A stretch of 64,000 nucleotides of DNA from Cepaea nemoralis. Taxonomy: Eukaryota > Mollusca > Gastropoda > Stylommatophora > Helicidae. This document shows, one piece after another, positions 20,601-34,205 of the stretch (position 1 is its first letter; each line of letters opens with the position of its first letter). A program made the translations under genes and the position numbers. The DNA lies in the NCBI GenBank assembly GCA_014155875.1, contig JACEFZ010005575.1, positions 45,001 through 109,000 on the forward strand. The letters run 5' to 3'. Below the pieces are notes generated by a model. That model worked only from the letters and a program-made list of their open reading frames with translations, made no database searches and was not told the DNA's origin.

Positions 20601-23600
20601 GCCTGTCTTCACCTTTCTCGTTATACTTTGTGAGTCCGTGACAATCAGACATGCCTGTCTTCACCTTTCTCGTTATACTTTGTGAGTCCGTGACAATCAG
20701 ACATGCCTGTCTTCACCTTTCTCGTTATACTTTGTGAGTCCGTGACAATCAGACATGCCTGTCTTCACCTTTCTCGTTATACTTTGTGAGTCCGTGACAA
20801 TCAGACATGCGTCACCTTTCTCGTTATACTTTGTGAGTCCGTGACAATCAGACATGCCTGTCTTCACCTTTCTCGTTATACTTTGTGAGTCCGTGACAAT
20901 CAGACATGCGTCACCTTTCTCGTCATACTTTCTGTGAGTCCGTGACAATCAGACATGCCTGTCTTCACCTTTCTCGTTATACTTTGTGAGTCCATGACAA
21001 TCAGACATGCCTGTCTTCACCTTTCTCGTCATACTTTGTGAGTCCGTGACAATCAGGACAATCAGACATGCCATGTCTTCACCTTTCTCGTCATACTTTG
21101 TGAGTCCGTGACAATCAGGACAATCAGACATGCCTGTCTTCACCTTTCTCGTCATACTTTGTGAGTCCGCTGACAATCAGGACAATCAGACATGCCTGTC
21201 TTCACCTTTCTCGTCATACTTTGTGAGTCCGTGACAATCAGGACAATCAGACATGCCTGTCTTCACCTTTCTCGTCATACTTTGTGAGTCCGTGACAATC
21301 AGGACAATCAGACATGCCTGTCCTCCACCTTTCTCGTCATACTTTGTGAGTCCGTGACAATCAGACATGCCTGTCTTCACCTTTCTCGTCATACTTTGTG
21401 AGTCCGTGACAATCAGACATGCCTGTCTTCACCTTTCTCGTTATACTTTGTGAGTCCGTGACAATCAGACATGCCTGTCTTCACCTTTCTCGTCATACTT
21501 TGTGAGTCCGTGACAATCAGACATGCGTCAACCTTTCTCGTCATACTTTGTGAGTCCGTGACAATCAGACATGCCTGTCTTCACCTTTCTCGTTATACTT
21601 TGTGAGTCCGTGACAATCAGACATTTGCGTCACCTTTCTCGTCATACTTTGTGAGTCCGTGACAATCAGACATGCCTGTCTCACCTTTCTCGTCATACTT
21701 TGTGAGTCCGTGACAATTACGACACGCCCTGTCTTCACCTTTCTCGTTATACTTTGTGAGTCCGTGACAATCTACGACAGCCTGTCTTCACCTTTCTCGT
21801 TTATACTTTGTGAGTCCAGTGACACTCAGACAGCCTGTCTTCACCTTCTCGTTATACTTTGTGAGTCCGTGACAATCAGGACAATCAGACATGCCTGTCT
21901 TCACCCTTTCTCGTTATACTTTGTGAGTCCGTGACAATCAGACATGCCTGTCTTCACCTTTCTCGTTATACTTTGTGAGTCCGTGACAATCAGACATGCC
22001 TGTCTTCACCTTTCTCGTCATACTTTGTGAGTCCGTGACAATTACGACACGCCTGTCTTCACCTTTCTCGTTATACTTTGTGTAGTCCGTGACAATTACG
22101 ACACGCCTCGTCTTCACCTTTCTCGTTATACTTTGTGAGTCCGTGACAATCAGACATGCCTGTCTTCACCTTTCTCGTTATACTTTGTGAGTCCGTGACA
22201 ATCAGGACAATCAGACATGCCTGTCTTCACCTTTCTCGTTATACTTTGTGAGTCCGTGACAATCAGGACATGCCCTGTCTTCACCTTTCTCGTTATACTT
22301 TGTGAGTCCGGACAATCAGACATGCCTGTCTTCACCTTTTCTCGTCATACTTTGTGAGTCCGTGACAATCAGACATGCCTGTCCTTCACCCTTTCTCGTT
22401 CATACTTTGTGAGTCCGTGACAATCAGACATGCATGTCTTCACCTTTCTCGTCATTACTTTGTGAGTCCGTGACAATCAGACATGCCTGTCTTCACCTTT
22501 CTCAGTTATACTTTTGTGAGTCCAGTGACAATCAGAATAGCCTGTCTTCACCCTTTTCTCGTTCATACTTTGTGAGTCCGTGACAATCAGACATGCCTGT
22601 CTTCACCTTTCTAGTTATACTTGTGAGTCCGGGACAATTCAGAACCATGCGTCACCTTTCTCGTCATACTTTGTGAGTCCGTGACAATACGACACGCCTG
22701 TCTTCACCTTTCTCGTTATACCTTTGTGAGTCCGTGACAATCAGACATGCCTGTCTTCACCTTTCTCGTCATACTTTGTGAGTCCGTGACAATCAGACAT
22801 GCCCTGTCTTCACCTTTCTCGTCCATACTTTGTGAGTCCATGACAATCCAGACATGCCTGTCTTCACCTTTCTCGTTATACTTTGTGAGTCCGTGACAAT
22901 TAGCGACACGCCTGTCTTCACCTTTCTCGTCATACTTTGTGAGTCCGTGACAATCAGACATGCCTGTCTTCACCTTTCTCGTTATACTTTGTGGAAGTCC
23001 GTGACAATCAGACATGCCTGTCTTCACCTTTCTCGTTATACTTGTGATGTCCCGTGACAATCAGACATGCCTGTCTTTCACCTTTCTCGTCATACTTTGT
23101 GAGTCCCGTGACAATCAGACATGCGTCACCTTTCTCGTCATACTTTGTGAGTCCGTGACAATGACGACACGCCTGTCTTCACCTTTCTCGTTATACTTGT
23201 GATGTCCCGTGACAATTACGACACGCCTGTTCTTCACCTTCTCGTTATACTTTGTGAGTCCGTGACAATCAGGACAATCAGACATGCCTGTCTCACCTTT
23301 TCTCGTCATACTTTGTGAGTCCGTGACAATCAGGACAATCAGACATGCCTGTCTTCACCTTTCTCGTTCATACTTTGTGAGTCCGTGACAATCAGGACAA
23401 TCAGACATGCCTGTCTTCACCTTTCTCGTCATACTTTGTGAGTCCGTGACAATCAGGACAATCAGACACGCCTGTCTTTCACCTTTCTCGTTATACTTTG
23501 TGAGTCCGCTGACAATTACGACACGCCTGTCTTCACCTTTCTCGTCATTACTTTGCTGAGTCCGTGACAATCAGACATGCCTGTCTTCACCTTTTCTCGT

Positions 23601-26600
23601 TATACTTGTGAGTCCGTGACAATTACGACACGCCTGTCTTCACCTTTCTCGTTATACTTTGTGAGTCCGTGACAATCAGACATGCCTGTCTTCACCTTTC
23701 TCGTTATACTTTGTGAGTCCGTGACAATCAGGACATAGCCTGTCTTACCTTTCTCGTTATACTTTGTGAGTCCGTGACAATCAGACATGCCTGTCTTCAC
23801 CTTTCTCGTTATACTTTGTGAGTCCGTGACAATCAGACATGCGTCACCTTTCTCGTTATACTTTGTGACTCCGTGACAATCAGACATGCCTGTCTTCACC
23901 TTTCTCGTTATACTTTGTGAGTCCGTGACAATCAGACATGCCTGTCTTCATCTTTCTCGTTATACTTTGTGAGTCCGTGACAATCAGATATGCCTGTCTT
24001 CACCTTTCTCGTTATACTTTGTGAGTCCGTGACAATCAGACATGCCTGTCTTCACCTTTCTCGTTATACTTTGTGAGTCCGTGACAATTACGACACGCCT
24101 GTCTTCACCTTTCTCGTTATACTTTGTGAGTCCGTGACAATCAGACATGCCTGTCTTCACCTTTCTCGTCATACTTTGTGAGTCCGTGACAATCAGACAT
24201 GCCTGTCTTCACCTTTCTCGTCATACTTTGTGAGTCCGTGACAATCAGACATGCCTGTCTTCACCTTTCTCGTCATACTTTGTGAGTCCGTGACAATCAG
24301 ACATGCCTGTCTTCACCTTTCTCGTTATACTTTGTGAGTCCGTGACAATTACGACACGCCTGTCTTCACCTTTCTCGTCATACTTTGTGAGTCCGTGACA
24401 ATCAGACATGCCTGTCTTCACCTTTCTCGTCATACATTTGTGATGTCCGTGACAATCAGACATCGCCTGTCTTCAACCTTTCTCGTTATTACTTTGTGGA
24501 GTCCCGTGACCAACTCGGCCATGGCCCTGTCCTTCACCTTTCTCGTTATACTTTGTGAGTCCGTGACCAATCAGACATTGCCGTGCTTCACCTTTCTCGT
24601 TTATACTCTTGTGAGTCCGTGGACAACTCAGACACTGCCTGTCTTCACCTCTTCTCGTATTACTTTGTGATTCCGTGACAATCAGACATGCCATGTCATT
24701 CACTTTCTCGTCATACTTTGTGAGTCCGTGACAATCCAGACATGCCTGTCTTCACCTTTCTCGTTATAACTTTGTGAGTCCGTGACAATCATGACCTTGC
24801 CTGTCTTCACCTTTATCGTCGTAATACTTTGTGAGTCCGTGACCCAATTCAGACATGGCGTCACCTTTCTCGTTATTACTTGTGTGAGTCCGTGACAATC
24901 AGACATGCCTGTCTTCACCTTTTCTCGTCATACTTTGTGTAGTCCGTGACAATCAGACATGCTGTCTTACACCCTTTCTCGTTATACTTGTGAGTCCGTG
25001 ACAATCAGACATGCCTGTCTCACCCTTTCTCGTCATACTATTGTGAGTCCGTGACAATCAGACATGCCTGTCTTCACTCTTTCTCGTCATACTTTGTGAG
25101 TCCGTGACAATCAGACACTGCGTCACCTTCTCGTCATACTTTGTGGAGTCCGTGACAATTACGACACTCCTGTCTTCACCTTTCTCGTTATACTTTGTGA
25201 GTCCGTGACAATCAGACATGCCTGTCTTCACCTTTCTCGTCATACTTTGTGAGTCCGTGACAATCAGGACAATCAGACATGCCTGTCTTCACCTTTCTCG
25301 TCATACTTTGTGAGTCCGTGACAATTAGACATGCCTGTCTTCACCTTTCTCGTCATACTTTGTGAGTCCGTGACAATTAGACATGCCTGTCTTCACCTTT
25401 CTCGTTATACTTTGTGAGTCCGTGACAATTAGACATGCCTGTCTTCACCTTTCTCGTCATACTTTGTGAGTCCGTGACAATTAGACATGCCTGTCTTCAC
25501 CTTTCTCGTTATACTTTGTGAGTCCGTGACAATCAGACATGCGTCACCTTTCTCGTCATACTTTGTGAGTCCGTGACAATCAGACATGCCTGTCTTCACC
25601 TTTCTCGTCATACTTTGTGAGTCCGTGACAATTACGACACGCCTGTCTTCACCTTTCTCGTTATACTTTGTGAGTCCGTGACAATTACGACACGCCTGTC
25701 TTCACCTTTCTCGTTATACTTTGTGAGTCCGTGACAATCAGACATGCCTGTCTTCACCTTTCTCGTTATACTTTGTGAGTCCGTGACAATCAGGACAATC
25801 AGACATGCCTGTCTTCACCTTTCTCGTTATACTTTGTGAGTCCGTGACAATCAGACATGCCTGTCTTCACCTTTCTCGTTATACTTTGTGAGTCCGTGAC
25901 AATCAGACATGCCTGTTCTTCACCTTTCTCGTCATACTTTGTGAGTCCGTGACAATTACGACACGCCTGTCTTCACCTTTCTCGTTATACTTTGTGAGTC
26001 CGTGACAATTACGACACGCCTGTCTTCACCTTTCTCGTTATACTTTGTGAGTCCGTGACAATCAGACATGCCTGTCTTCACCTTTCTCGTTATACTTTGT
26101 GAGTCCGTGACAATCAGGACAATCAGACATGCCTGTCTTCACCTTTCTCGTTATACTTTGTGAGTCCGTGACAATCAGACATGCCTGTCTTCACCTTTCT
26201 CGTTATACTTTGTGAGTCCGTGACAATCAGACATGCCTGTCTTCACCTTTCTCGTCATACTTTGTGAGTCCGTGACAATCAGACATGCCTGTCTTCACCT
26301 TTCTCGTCATACTTTGTGAGTCCGTGACAATCAGACATGCCTGTCTTCACCTTTCTCGTCATACTTTGTGAGTCCGTGACAATCAGACATGCCTGTCTTC
26401 ACCTTTCTCGTTATACTTTGTGAGTCCATGACAATCAGACATGCCTGTCTTCACCTTTCTCGTCATACTCTTGTGAGTCCGTGAACAATCAGACATGCCT
26501 GTCTTCACCTTTCTCGTCTATACTTTTGTGATGTCCGTGACAATCAGACATGCGTCACCTTTCTCGTCATACTTTGTGAGTCCGTGCACAATTACGACAC

Positions 26601-29600
26601 GCCCTGTCTTCACCTTTCTCGTTATACTTTGTGAGTCCGTGACCATCAGACATGCCTCGTCTTCACCTTTTCTCGTCTATACTTGTGAGTCCGTGACAAT
26701 CAGACATGCCTGTCTTCACCTTTCTCGTTATACTTTGTGAGTCCATGACAATTCAGACATGCCTGTCTTCACCTTTCTCGTTATACTTTGTGAGTCCGTG
26801 ACAATTACGACACGCTGTCTTCACCTTTCTCGTCATACTTTGTGAGTCCGTGACAATCAGACTGCTGTCTTCACCTTTCTCGTTATACTTTGTGAGTCCC
26901 GTGACAATCAGACCATGCCTGTCTTCCACCTTTCTCGTTATACTTTGTGAGTCCGTGACAATCAGACATGCCTGTCTTCACCTTTCTCGTCATACTTTGT
27001 GAGTCCGTGACAATCAGACATGCGTCACCTTTCTCGTCATACTTTGTGAGTCCGTGACAATTACGACACGCCTGTCTTCACCTTTCTCGTTATACTTTGT
27101 GAGTCCGTGACAATTACGACACGCCTGTCTTCACCTTTCTCGTTATACTTTGTGAGTCCGTGACAATCAGGACAATCAGACATGCCTGTCTTCACCTTTC
27201 TCGTCATACTTTGTGAGTCCGTGACAATCAGGACAATCAGACATGCCTGTCTTCACCTTTCTCGTCATACTTTGTGAGTCCGTGACAATCAGGACAATCA
27301 GACATGCCTGTCTTCACCTTTCTCGTCATACTTTGTGAGTCCGTGACAATAGACAATCAGACACGCCTGTCTTCACCTTTCTCGTTATACTTTGTGAGTC
27401 CGTGACAATTACGACACGCCTGTCTTCACCTTTCTCGTCATACTTTGTGAGTCCGTGACAATCAGACATGCCTGTCTTCACTTTCTCGTATACTTTGTGA
27501 GTCCGTGACAATTACGACACGCCTGTCTTCACCTTTCTCTCGTTATACTTTGTGAAGTCCGTGACAATCAGACATGCCTGTCTTCACCCTTTTCTCGTTA
27601 TACTTTGTGAGTCCGTGACAATCAGACATTCCTGTCTTCACCTTTCTCGTTATACTTTGTGAGTCCGTGACAATCAGACATGCCTGTCTTCCACCTTTCT
27701 TCGTTTATACTTTGTGAGTCCGTGACAATCAGACATGCGTCACCTTTCCGTTTATACTTTGTGAGTCCGTGACAATCAGACATGCCTTTCTTCACCTTTT
27801 CCGTTATACTTTGTGAGTCCGTGACAATCAGACATGCCTGTCTTCATCTTTCTCGTTATACTTTGTGAGTCCGTGACAATTCATAGATATGCCTGTCTTC
27901 ACCTTTCTCGTTATACTTGTGAGTCCGTGACAATCAGACATGCCTGTCTTCACCTTTCTCGTTATACTTTGTGAGTCCGTGACCAATTACGACACGCCTG
28001 TCTTCACCTTTCTCGTTATACTTTGTGAGTCCGTGACAATCAGACATGCCTGTCTTCACCTTTCTCGTCATACTTTGTGAGTCCGTGACAATCAGACATG
28101 CCTGTCTTCACCTTTCTCGTCATACTTTGTGAGTCCGTGACAATCAGACTCAGACATGCCTGTCTTCACCTTTCTCGTCATACTTTGTGAGTCCGTGACA
28201 ATCAGACATGCCTGTCTTCACCTTTCTCGTTATACTTTGTGAGTCCGTGACAATTACGACACGCCTGTCTTCACCTTTCTCGTCATACTTTGTGAGTCCG
28301 TGACAATCAGACATGCCTGTCTTCACCTTTCTCGTCATACTTTGTGAGTCCGTGACAATCAGACATGCCTGTCTTCACCTTTCTCGTTATACTTTGTGAG
28401 TCCGTGACAATCAGACATGCCTGTCTTCACCTTTCTCGTTATACTTTGTGAGTCCGTGACAATCAGACATGCCTGTCTTCACCTTTCTCGTTATACTTTG
28501 TGAGTCCGTGACAATCAGACATGCCTGTCTTCACCTTTCTCGTTATACTTTGTGAGTCCGTGACAATCAGACATGCCTGTCTTCACCTTTCTCGTCATAC
28601 TTTGTGAGTCCGTGACAATCAGACATGCCTGTCTTCACCTTTCTCGTTATACTTTGTGAGTCCGTGACAATCAGACATGCCTGTCTTCACCTTTCTCGTT
28701 ATACTTTGTGAGTCCGTGACAATCAGACATGCGTCACCTTTCTCGTTATACTTTGTGAGTCCGTGACAATCAGACATGCCTGTCTTCACCTTTCTCGTCA
28801 TACTTTGTGAGTCCGTGACAATCAGACATGCCTGTCTTCACCTTTCTCGTTATACTTTGTGAGTCCGTGACAATCAGACATGCCTGTCTTCACCTTTCTC
28901 GTCATACTTTGTGAGTCCGTGACAATCAGACATGCCTGTCTTCACCTTTCTCGTCATACTTTGTGAGTCCGTGACAATCAGACATGCGTCACCTTTCTCG
29001 TCATACTTTGTGAGTCCGTGACAATTACGACACTCCTGTCTTCACCTTTCTCGTTATACTTTGTGAGTCCGTGACAATCAGACATGCCTGTCTTCACCTT
29101 TCTCGTCATACTTTGTGAGTCCGTGACAATCAGGACAATCAGACATGCCTGTCTTCACCTTTCTCGTCATACTTTGTGAGTCCGTGACAATTAGACATGC
29201 CTGTCTTCACCTTTCTCGTCATACTTTGTGAGTCCGTGACAATTAGACATGCCTGTCTTCACCTTTCTCGTTATACTTTGTGAGTCCGTGACAATTAGAC
29301 ATGCCTGTCTTCACCTTTCTCGTCATACTTTGTGAGTCCGTGACAATTAGACATGCCTGTCTTCACCTTTCTCGTTATACTTTGTGAGTCCGTGACAATT
29401 AGACATGCCTGTCTTCACCTTTCTCGTCATACTTTGTGAGTCCGTGACAATCAGACATGCGTCACCTTTCTCGTCATACTTTGTGAGTCCGTGACAATCA
29501 GACATGCCTGTCTTCACCTTTCTCGTTATACTTTGTGAGTCCGTGACAATCAGACATGCCTGTCTTCACCTTTCTCGTTATACTTTGTGAGTCCGTGACA

Positions 29601-31590
29601 ATTAGACATGCCTGTCTTCACCTTTCTCGTTATACTTTGTGAGTCCGTGACAATCAGACATGCCTGTCTTCACCTTTCTCGTTATACTTTGTGAGTCCGT
29701 GACAATCAGACATGCGTCACCTTTCTCGTCATACTTTGTGAGTCCGTGACAATCAGACATGCCTGTCTTCATCTTTCTCGTTATACTTTGTGAGTCCGTG
29801 ACAATCAGACATGCCTGTCTTCATCTTTCTCGTTATACTTTGTGAGTCCGTGACAATTACGACACGCCTGTCTTCACCTTTCTCGTTATACTTTGTGAGT
29901 CCGTGACAATCAGACATGCGTCACCTTTCTCGTTATACTTTGTGAGTCCGTGACAATCAGACATGCGTCACCTTTCTCGTTATACTTTGTGAGTCCGTGA
30001 CAATCAGACATGCGTCACCTTTCTCGTCATACTTTGTGAGTCCGTGACAATCAGACATGCCTGTCTTCACCTTTCTCGTTATACTTTGTGAGTCCGTGAC
30101 AATCAGACATGCGTCACCTTTCTCGTTATACTTTGTGAGTCCGTGACAATCAGACATGCGTCACCTTTCTCGTCATACTTTGTGAGTCCGTGACAATCAG
30201 ACATGCGTCACCTTTCTCGTTATACTTTGTGAGTCCGTGACAATCAGACATGCGTCACCTTTCTCGTCATACTTTGTGAGTCCGTGACAATCAGACATGC
30301 CTGTCTTCACCTTTCTCGTTATACTTTGTGAGTCCGTGACAATCAGACATGCGTCACCTTTCTCGTCATACTTTGTGAGTCCGTGACAATCAGACATGCC
30401 TGTCTTCACCTTTCTCGTTATACTTTGTGAGTCCGTGACAATCAGACATGCGTCACCTTTCTCGTTATACTTTGTGAGTCCGTGACAATTACGACACGCC
30501 TGTCTTCACCTTTCTCGTTATACTTTGTGAGTCCGTGACAATTACGACACGCCTGTCTTCACCTTTCTCGTTATACTTTGTGAGTCCGTGACAATTACGA
30601 CACGCCTGTCTTCACCTTTCTCGTCATACTTTGTGAGTCCGTGACAATTACGACACGCATGTCTTCACCTTTCTCGTCATACTTTGTGAGTCCGTGACAA
30701 TTACGACACGCCTGTCTTCACCTTTCTCGTCATACTTTGTGAGTCCGTGACAATTACGACACGCCTGTCTTCACCTTTCTCGTCATACTTTGTGAGTCCG
30801 TGACAATTACGACACGCCTGTCTTCACCTTTCTCGTTATACTTTGTGAGTCCGTGACAATTACGACACGCCTGTCTTCACCTTTCTCGTTATACTTTGTG
30901 AGTCCGTGACAATCAGACATGCGTCACCTTTCTCGTCATACTTTGTGAGTCCGTGACAATTACGACACGCCTGTCTTCACCTTTCTCGTCATACTTTGTG
31001 AGTCCGTGACAATCAGACATGCCTGTCTTCACCTTTCTCGTTATACTTTGTGAGTCCGTGACAATCAGACATGCGTCACCTTTCTCGTCATACTTTGTGA
31101 GTCCGTGACAATTACGACACGCCTGTCTTCACCTTTCTCGTTATACTTTGTGAGTCCGTGACAATCAGACATGCCTGTCTTCACCTTTCTCGTTATACTT
31201 TGTGAGTCCGTGACAATCAGACACGCCTGTCTTCACCTTTCTCGTTATACTTTGTGAGTCCGTGACAATCAGACATGCCTGTCTTCACCTTTCTCGTCAT
31301 ACTTTGTGAGTCCGTGACAATTACGACACGCCTGTCTTCACCTTTCTCGTTATACTTTGTGAGTCCGTGACAATCAGACACGCCTGTCTTCACCTTTCTC
31401 GTTATACTTTGTGAGTCCGTGACAATCCGACATGCCTGTCTTCACCTTTCTCGTTATACTTTGTGAGTCCGTGACAATCAGACATGCGTCACCTTTCTCG
31501 TCATACTTTGTGAGTCCGTGACAATCAGACATGCGTCACCTTTCTCGTTATACTTTGTGAGTCCGTGACAATTACGACATGCGTATGTTG
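17658..31590. repeat. 14-kb satellite of about 52-bp units derived from a LINE RNase H domain
   Basis: About 265 tandem copies of 'gacaatcagacatgcctgtc' + 'ttcacctttctcgttatact' + 'ttgtgagtccgt' are present. Length classes are 52 bp (common), 53 bp (aattacgacac form), 61 bp (extra 'gacaatcag') and 47 bp (lacking 'ctgtctt'-type sequence). On the minus strand one unit reads VTDSQSITRKVKTGMSDC, which is RNase H sequence. Flanking coding sequence joins the unit in the correct frame on both sides. A period of 52 is not a multiple of 3, so no long protein is encoded. Segments about 21.06-25.16 kb and 26.46-27.96 kb carry dense single-base indels. Confidence 0.97.
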
Positions 31591-33200
31591 ACTGTCCTCT
31601 AGCCAGCAGAACGCTGCTGTGGCTGCCTTTATCTCCATTTTCAGACTAGATATTGTGGTATCATATGCCAGACTCTCCTGCACCAAACATAACCCATTAA
31701 CTTTCACCACGAACTCCCAGGCACTTCTTTCATCTCAAAGCACAGAGTCATCTGTGTAGATTATTACATTATCTGGTCGCGAATTATCGTGAATCTATTG
31801 TCCCATTCAGTGCAGCCTGCCAGTCAATCCTTGTTTTCACGGTCCAATGTTATTATGACTCTGCATATATCTGATTTTCCTCGAGTATTCTGACCACTCT
31901 CCTCTCTCAATATCCTCAAGTATACACACTTCTCTCATTGTGTTCTCTGCCTGAATCATCCATGCTTTTCCTTTGAGTAGTCTGTGGCCCTTAACTGTGT
32001 CAAGAGCTTCATGCGGTGGGTGTTCTGTGTTTGCAAACACTCGGAGATATGATTTAACCTGTGGCACATTGGGATTGTCCACAATCGTGGGTAAGCCTAT
32101 GATGTATCGCATACACCCCATTGGCGTGCCCGTTGTGCATGCCATATTACCCGCATGGCTTTATTCTGTATGCGATCTAGTTTCACCAGCTGACTCTTTG
32201 ATGTTGTGAGCGGTTCCAGTTCATCCTAAATTACTGAGAGAAGCAGCTGTTGATAATGGAGTTTGAACAACATTCTTTGCTTCATATCCATTGCTGCCTT
32301 GATCTTCATCGCACCTAGTCCCATCTTAGATCTAATACCAGCTGCTTCCACATGATCCTTGAATGACAGACTGCTGTCGAAATGTGATTCCCAGGTACCA
32401 CAGTTTACTCTCTGTTAACACTTTTGCCAATTATAGTAAGACTTGGGATGTCAGTCTTAACAACCCTATTGCCCAGAGAGCACCATAACACAGACGCCGT
32501 GTCTGGGGTAATGACAATACCCATCTCTGTACACCAGTCGATCACTTTGTTTACTGTCTCCTGCAACTCGTGCACTATTTGCATTCTGTTTCTCCCCCGC
32601 CTATACGCAAATACATCATCTACAAATGTCAGTATCCTTCCAATCCCTGGTGTTTAAATGCTTGCAATTATGCTTGTATATACATTGAACAGCACAGGCG
32701 ATATTGCAGATCCTTGTGGTAATCCAGGGGTAATAATGCACGCCTCCGTGGACCATGAACTCGGGTGGAGCAATCTTACGAGAATGCAGGGTAGCTTGCT
32801 ATCCAACTCACCACCCAGGTACTAACATCCATCTTCATAAGAGTGTGCATTAAGAGAGTATATCTGATTCGACTATATGCATCCTCAAGATCCAGTGCTG
32901 CCGCCATTGTTTCCTGTATATTCTGGAACCCCTCACAAACATCAAAAGCAAATGTCGCTGCGTTTGACCATGTTTCTTTCCATGGCCGGTAACTCCCCAG
33001 ACCCCTTACTTGTCCCTTTCCAAGAATTGCTGCAGCTTAACGGCCATAATCTCCTCAAATACCTTGCCAAAATGTATTCTGCAAGGATTTTGTAATCCTA
33101 TAGCCATAAAGTCTTGAATGGCCCTTGCCTGGATTGAGTAGTTGGATTAAGTAGCTGTCCAGCCATTTACATGCAGTAATTATCTCCCTTCAAATTCTAA
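31591..33200 (-). pseudogene. LINE family L3, reverse transcriptase and N-terminal RNase H (right of array)
   Basis: On the minus strand, from high to low coordinates: GLPQGSAISPVLFNVYTS (RT motif B, about 32,735-32,680), TFVDDVFAYRRGRNR (motif C, about 32,630-32,580), then connection sequence (RYIIGLPTIVDNPNV and EALDTVKGHRLL, 32.1-31.9 kb), and RNase H ISSLKMEIKAATAAFCWLED with the catalytic Glu at about 31,660-31,600, running into the array as HTHVVIVTDSQS. Several frameshifts and stops break the frame, and the region beyond about 32.8 kb is poorly readable. It is an old dead element. Confidence 0.8.
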
Positions 33201-33765
33201 TCAGCAGCTTGCAGATTTCATAGCATCACCTGACTGCTCTACCGTTATTTCGACTTTCTCATGTTCCTTATTTTCAGTATCACTGTCACTGTTTGTTTCT
33301 TTATGGGCGTATCCTGATAACTAAATACGTCAAGTCAGAACAAGTGAACACAGTCGAAAGCCGATGACTGTGTAGTGGCTTTCACAAGCTGAATATCCAC
33401 CTGGGCGATATGCAATGATAGTGCGAAATCATGCACAATAATGTCCTTTTTCTTGACCACTGCATTCCGAACTTAAGATTTCTCATTCTCCATACCTGAC
33501 AGGATCGGACTGTTCACGACAGCCTGCAAAGCTGGCGAGAAGGTCTTCACAATGACAATCATCAATATTTCACATGCAACAGTAAAACACTTTAAGACAG
33601 TGAGAGCAACATCCTTTTGAATCATACATTCCTGAAGTTTAGTCCTGGATGTTTCCATACTAGAAGAACGTTCAGCATCAAGTTGATAAATGTCTGTTTC
33701 CAGACGTAAAGTAGTCTAAAATTCCTGTTTCTCGATGCTTTTAAAGTACGGTTACTCTCAAACAC
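33201..33765. other. Stretch with no recognised gene
   Basis: This may hold the decayed 5' part of the family L3 LINE, but I can read no domain. Frames are short. Confidence 0.4.
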
Positions 33766-33767
33766 AG

Positions 33768-34205
33768 CAACAACACGTCAAACCACCATTAGCACATCTG
33801 CAGACAATCATATAGGTACTCTCTAACATAACAACACGTCAAACCACCGTTAGCACATCTGCAGACAATCATATACGTACTCTCTAACACAGCAACAACA
33901 CGCCAAACCACCGTCAGCACACCTGCAGACAATCACATAGTACTCTCTAACACAGCAACAACACGCCAAACCACCGTCAGCACACCTGCAGACAATCATA
34001 TACGTACTCTCTAACACAGCAACAACACGCCAAACCACCGTCAGCACACCTGCAGACAATCATATACGTACTCTCTAACACAGCAACAACACGCCAAACC
34101 ACCGTCAGCACACCTGCAGACAATCACATACGTACTCTCTAACACAGCAACAACACGCCAAACCACCGTCAGCACACCTGCAGACAATCATATACGTTCT
34201 CTCTA
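33768..34205. repeat. 64-bp minisatellite, about 7 copies
   Basis: The units contain 'actctctaacacagcaacaa' and 'cacgccaaaccaccgtcagc'. The left copies are more divergent and the right copies nearly identical. Confidence 0.93.

Noticed and set aside
17658..31590. Possible CRISPR array
   Set aside because: The units are contiguous, with no unique spacers between conserved repeats. The unit matches LINE RNase H coding, and the context is a eukaryotic genome.
17658..31590. Many 60-100-codon minus-strand frames in the satellite as small genes
   Set aside because: A period of 52 rotates the frame each unit and meets a stop about every third unit; longer frames arise only from 47- and 61-bp variants.
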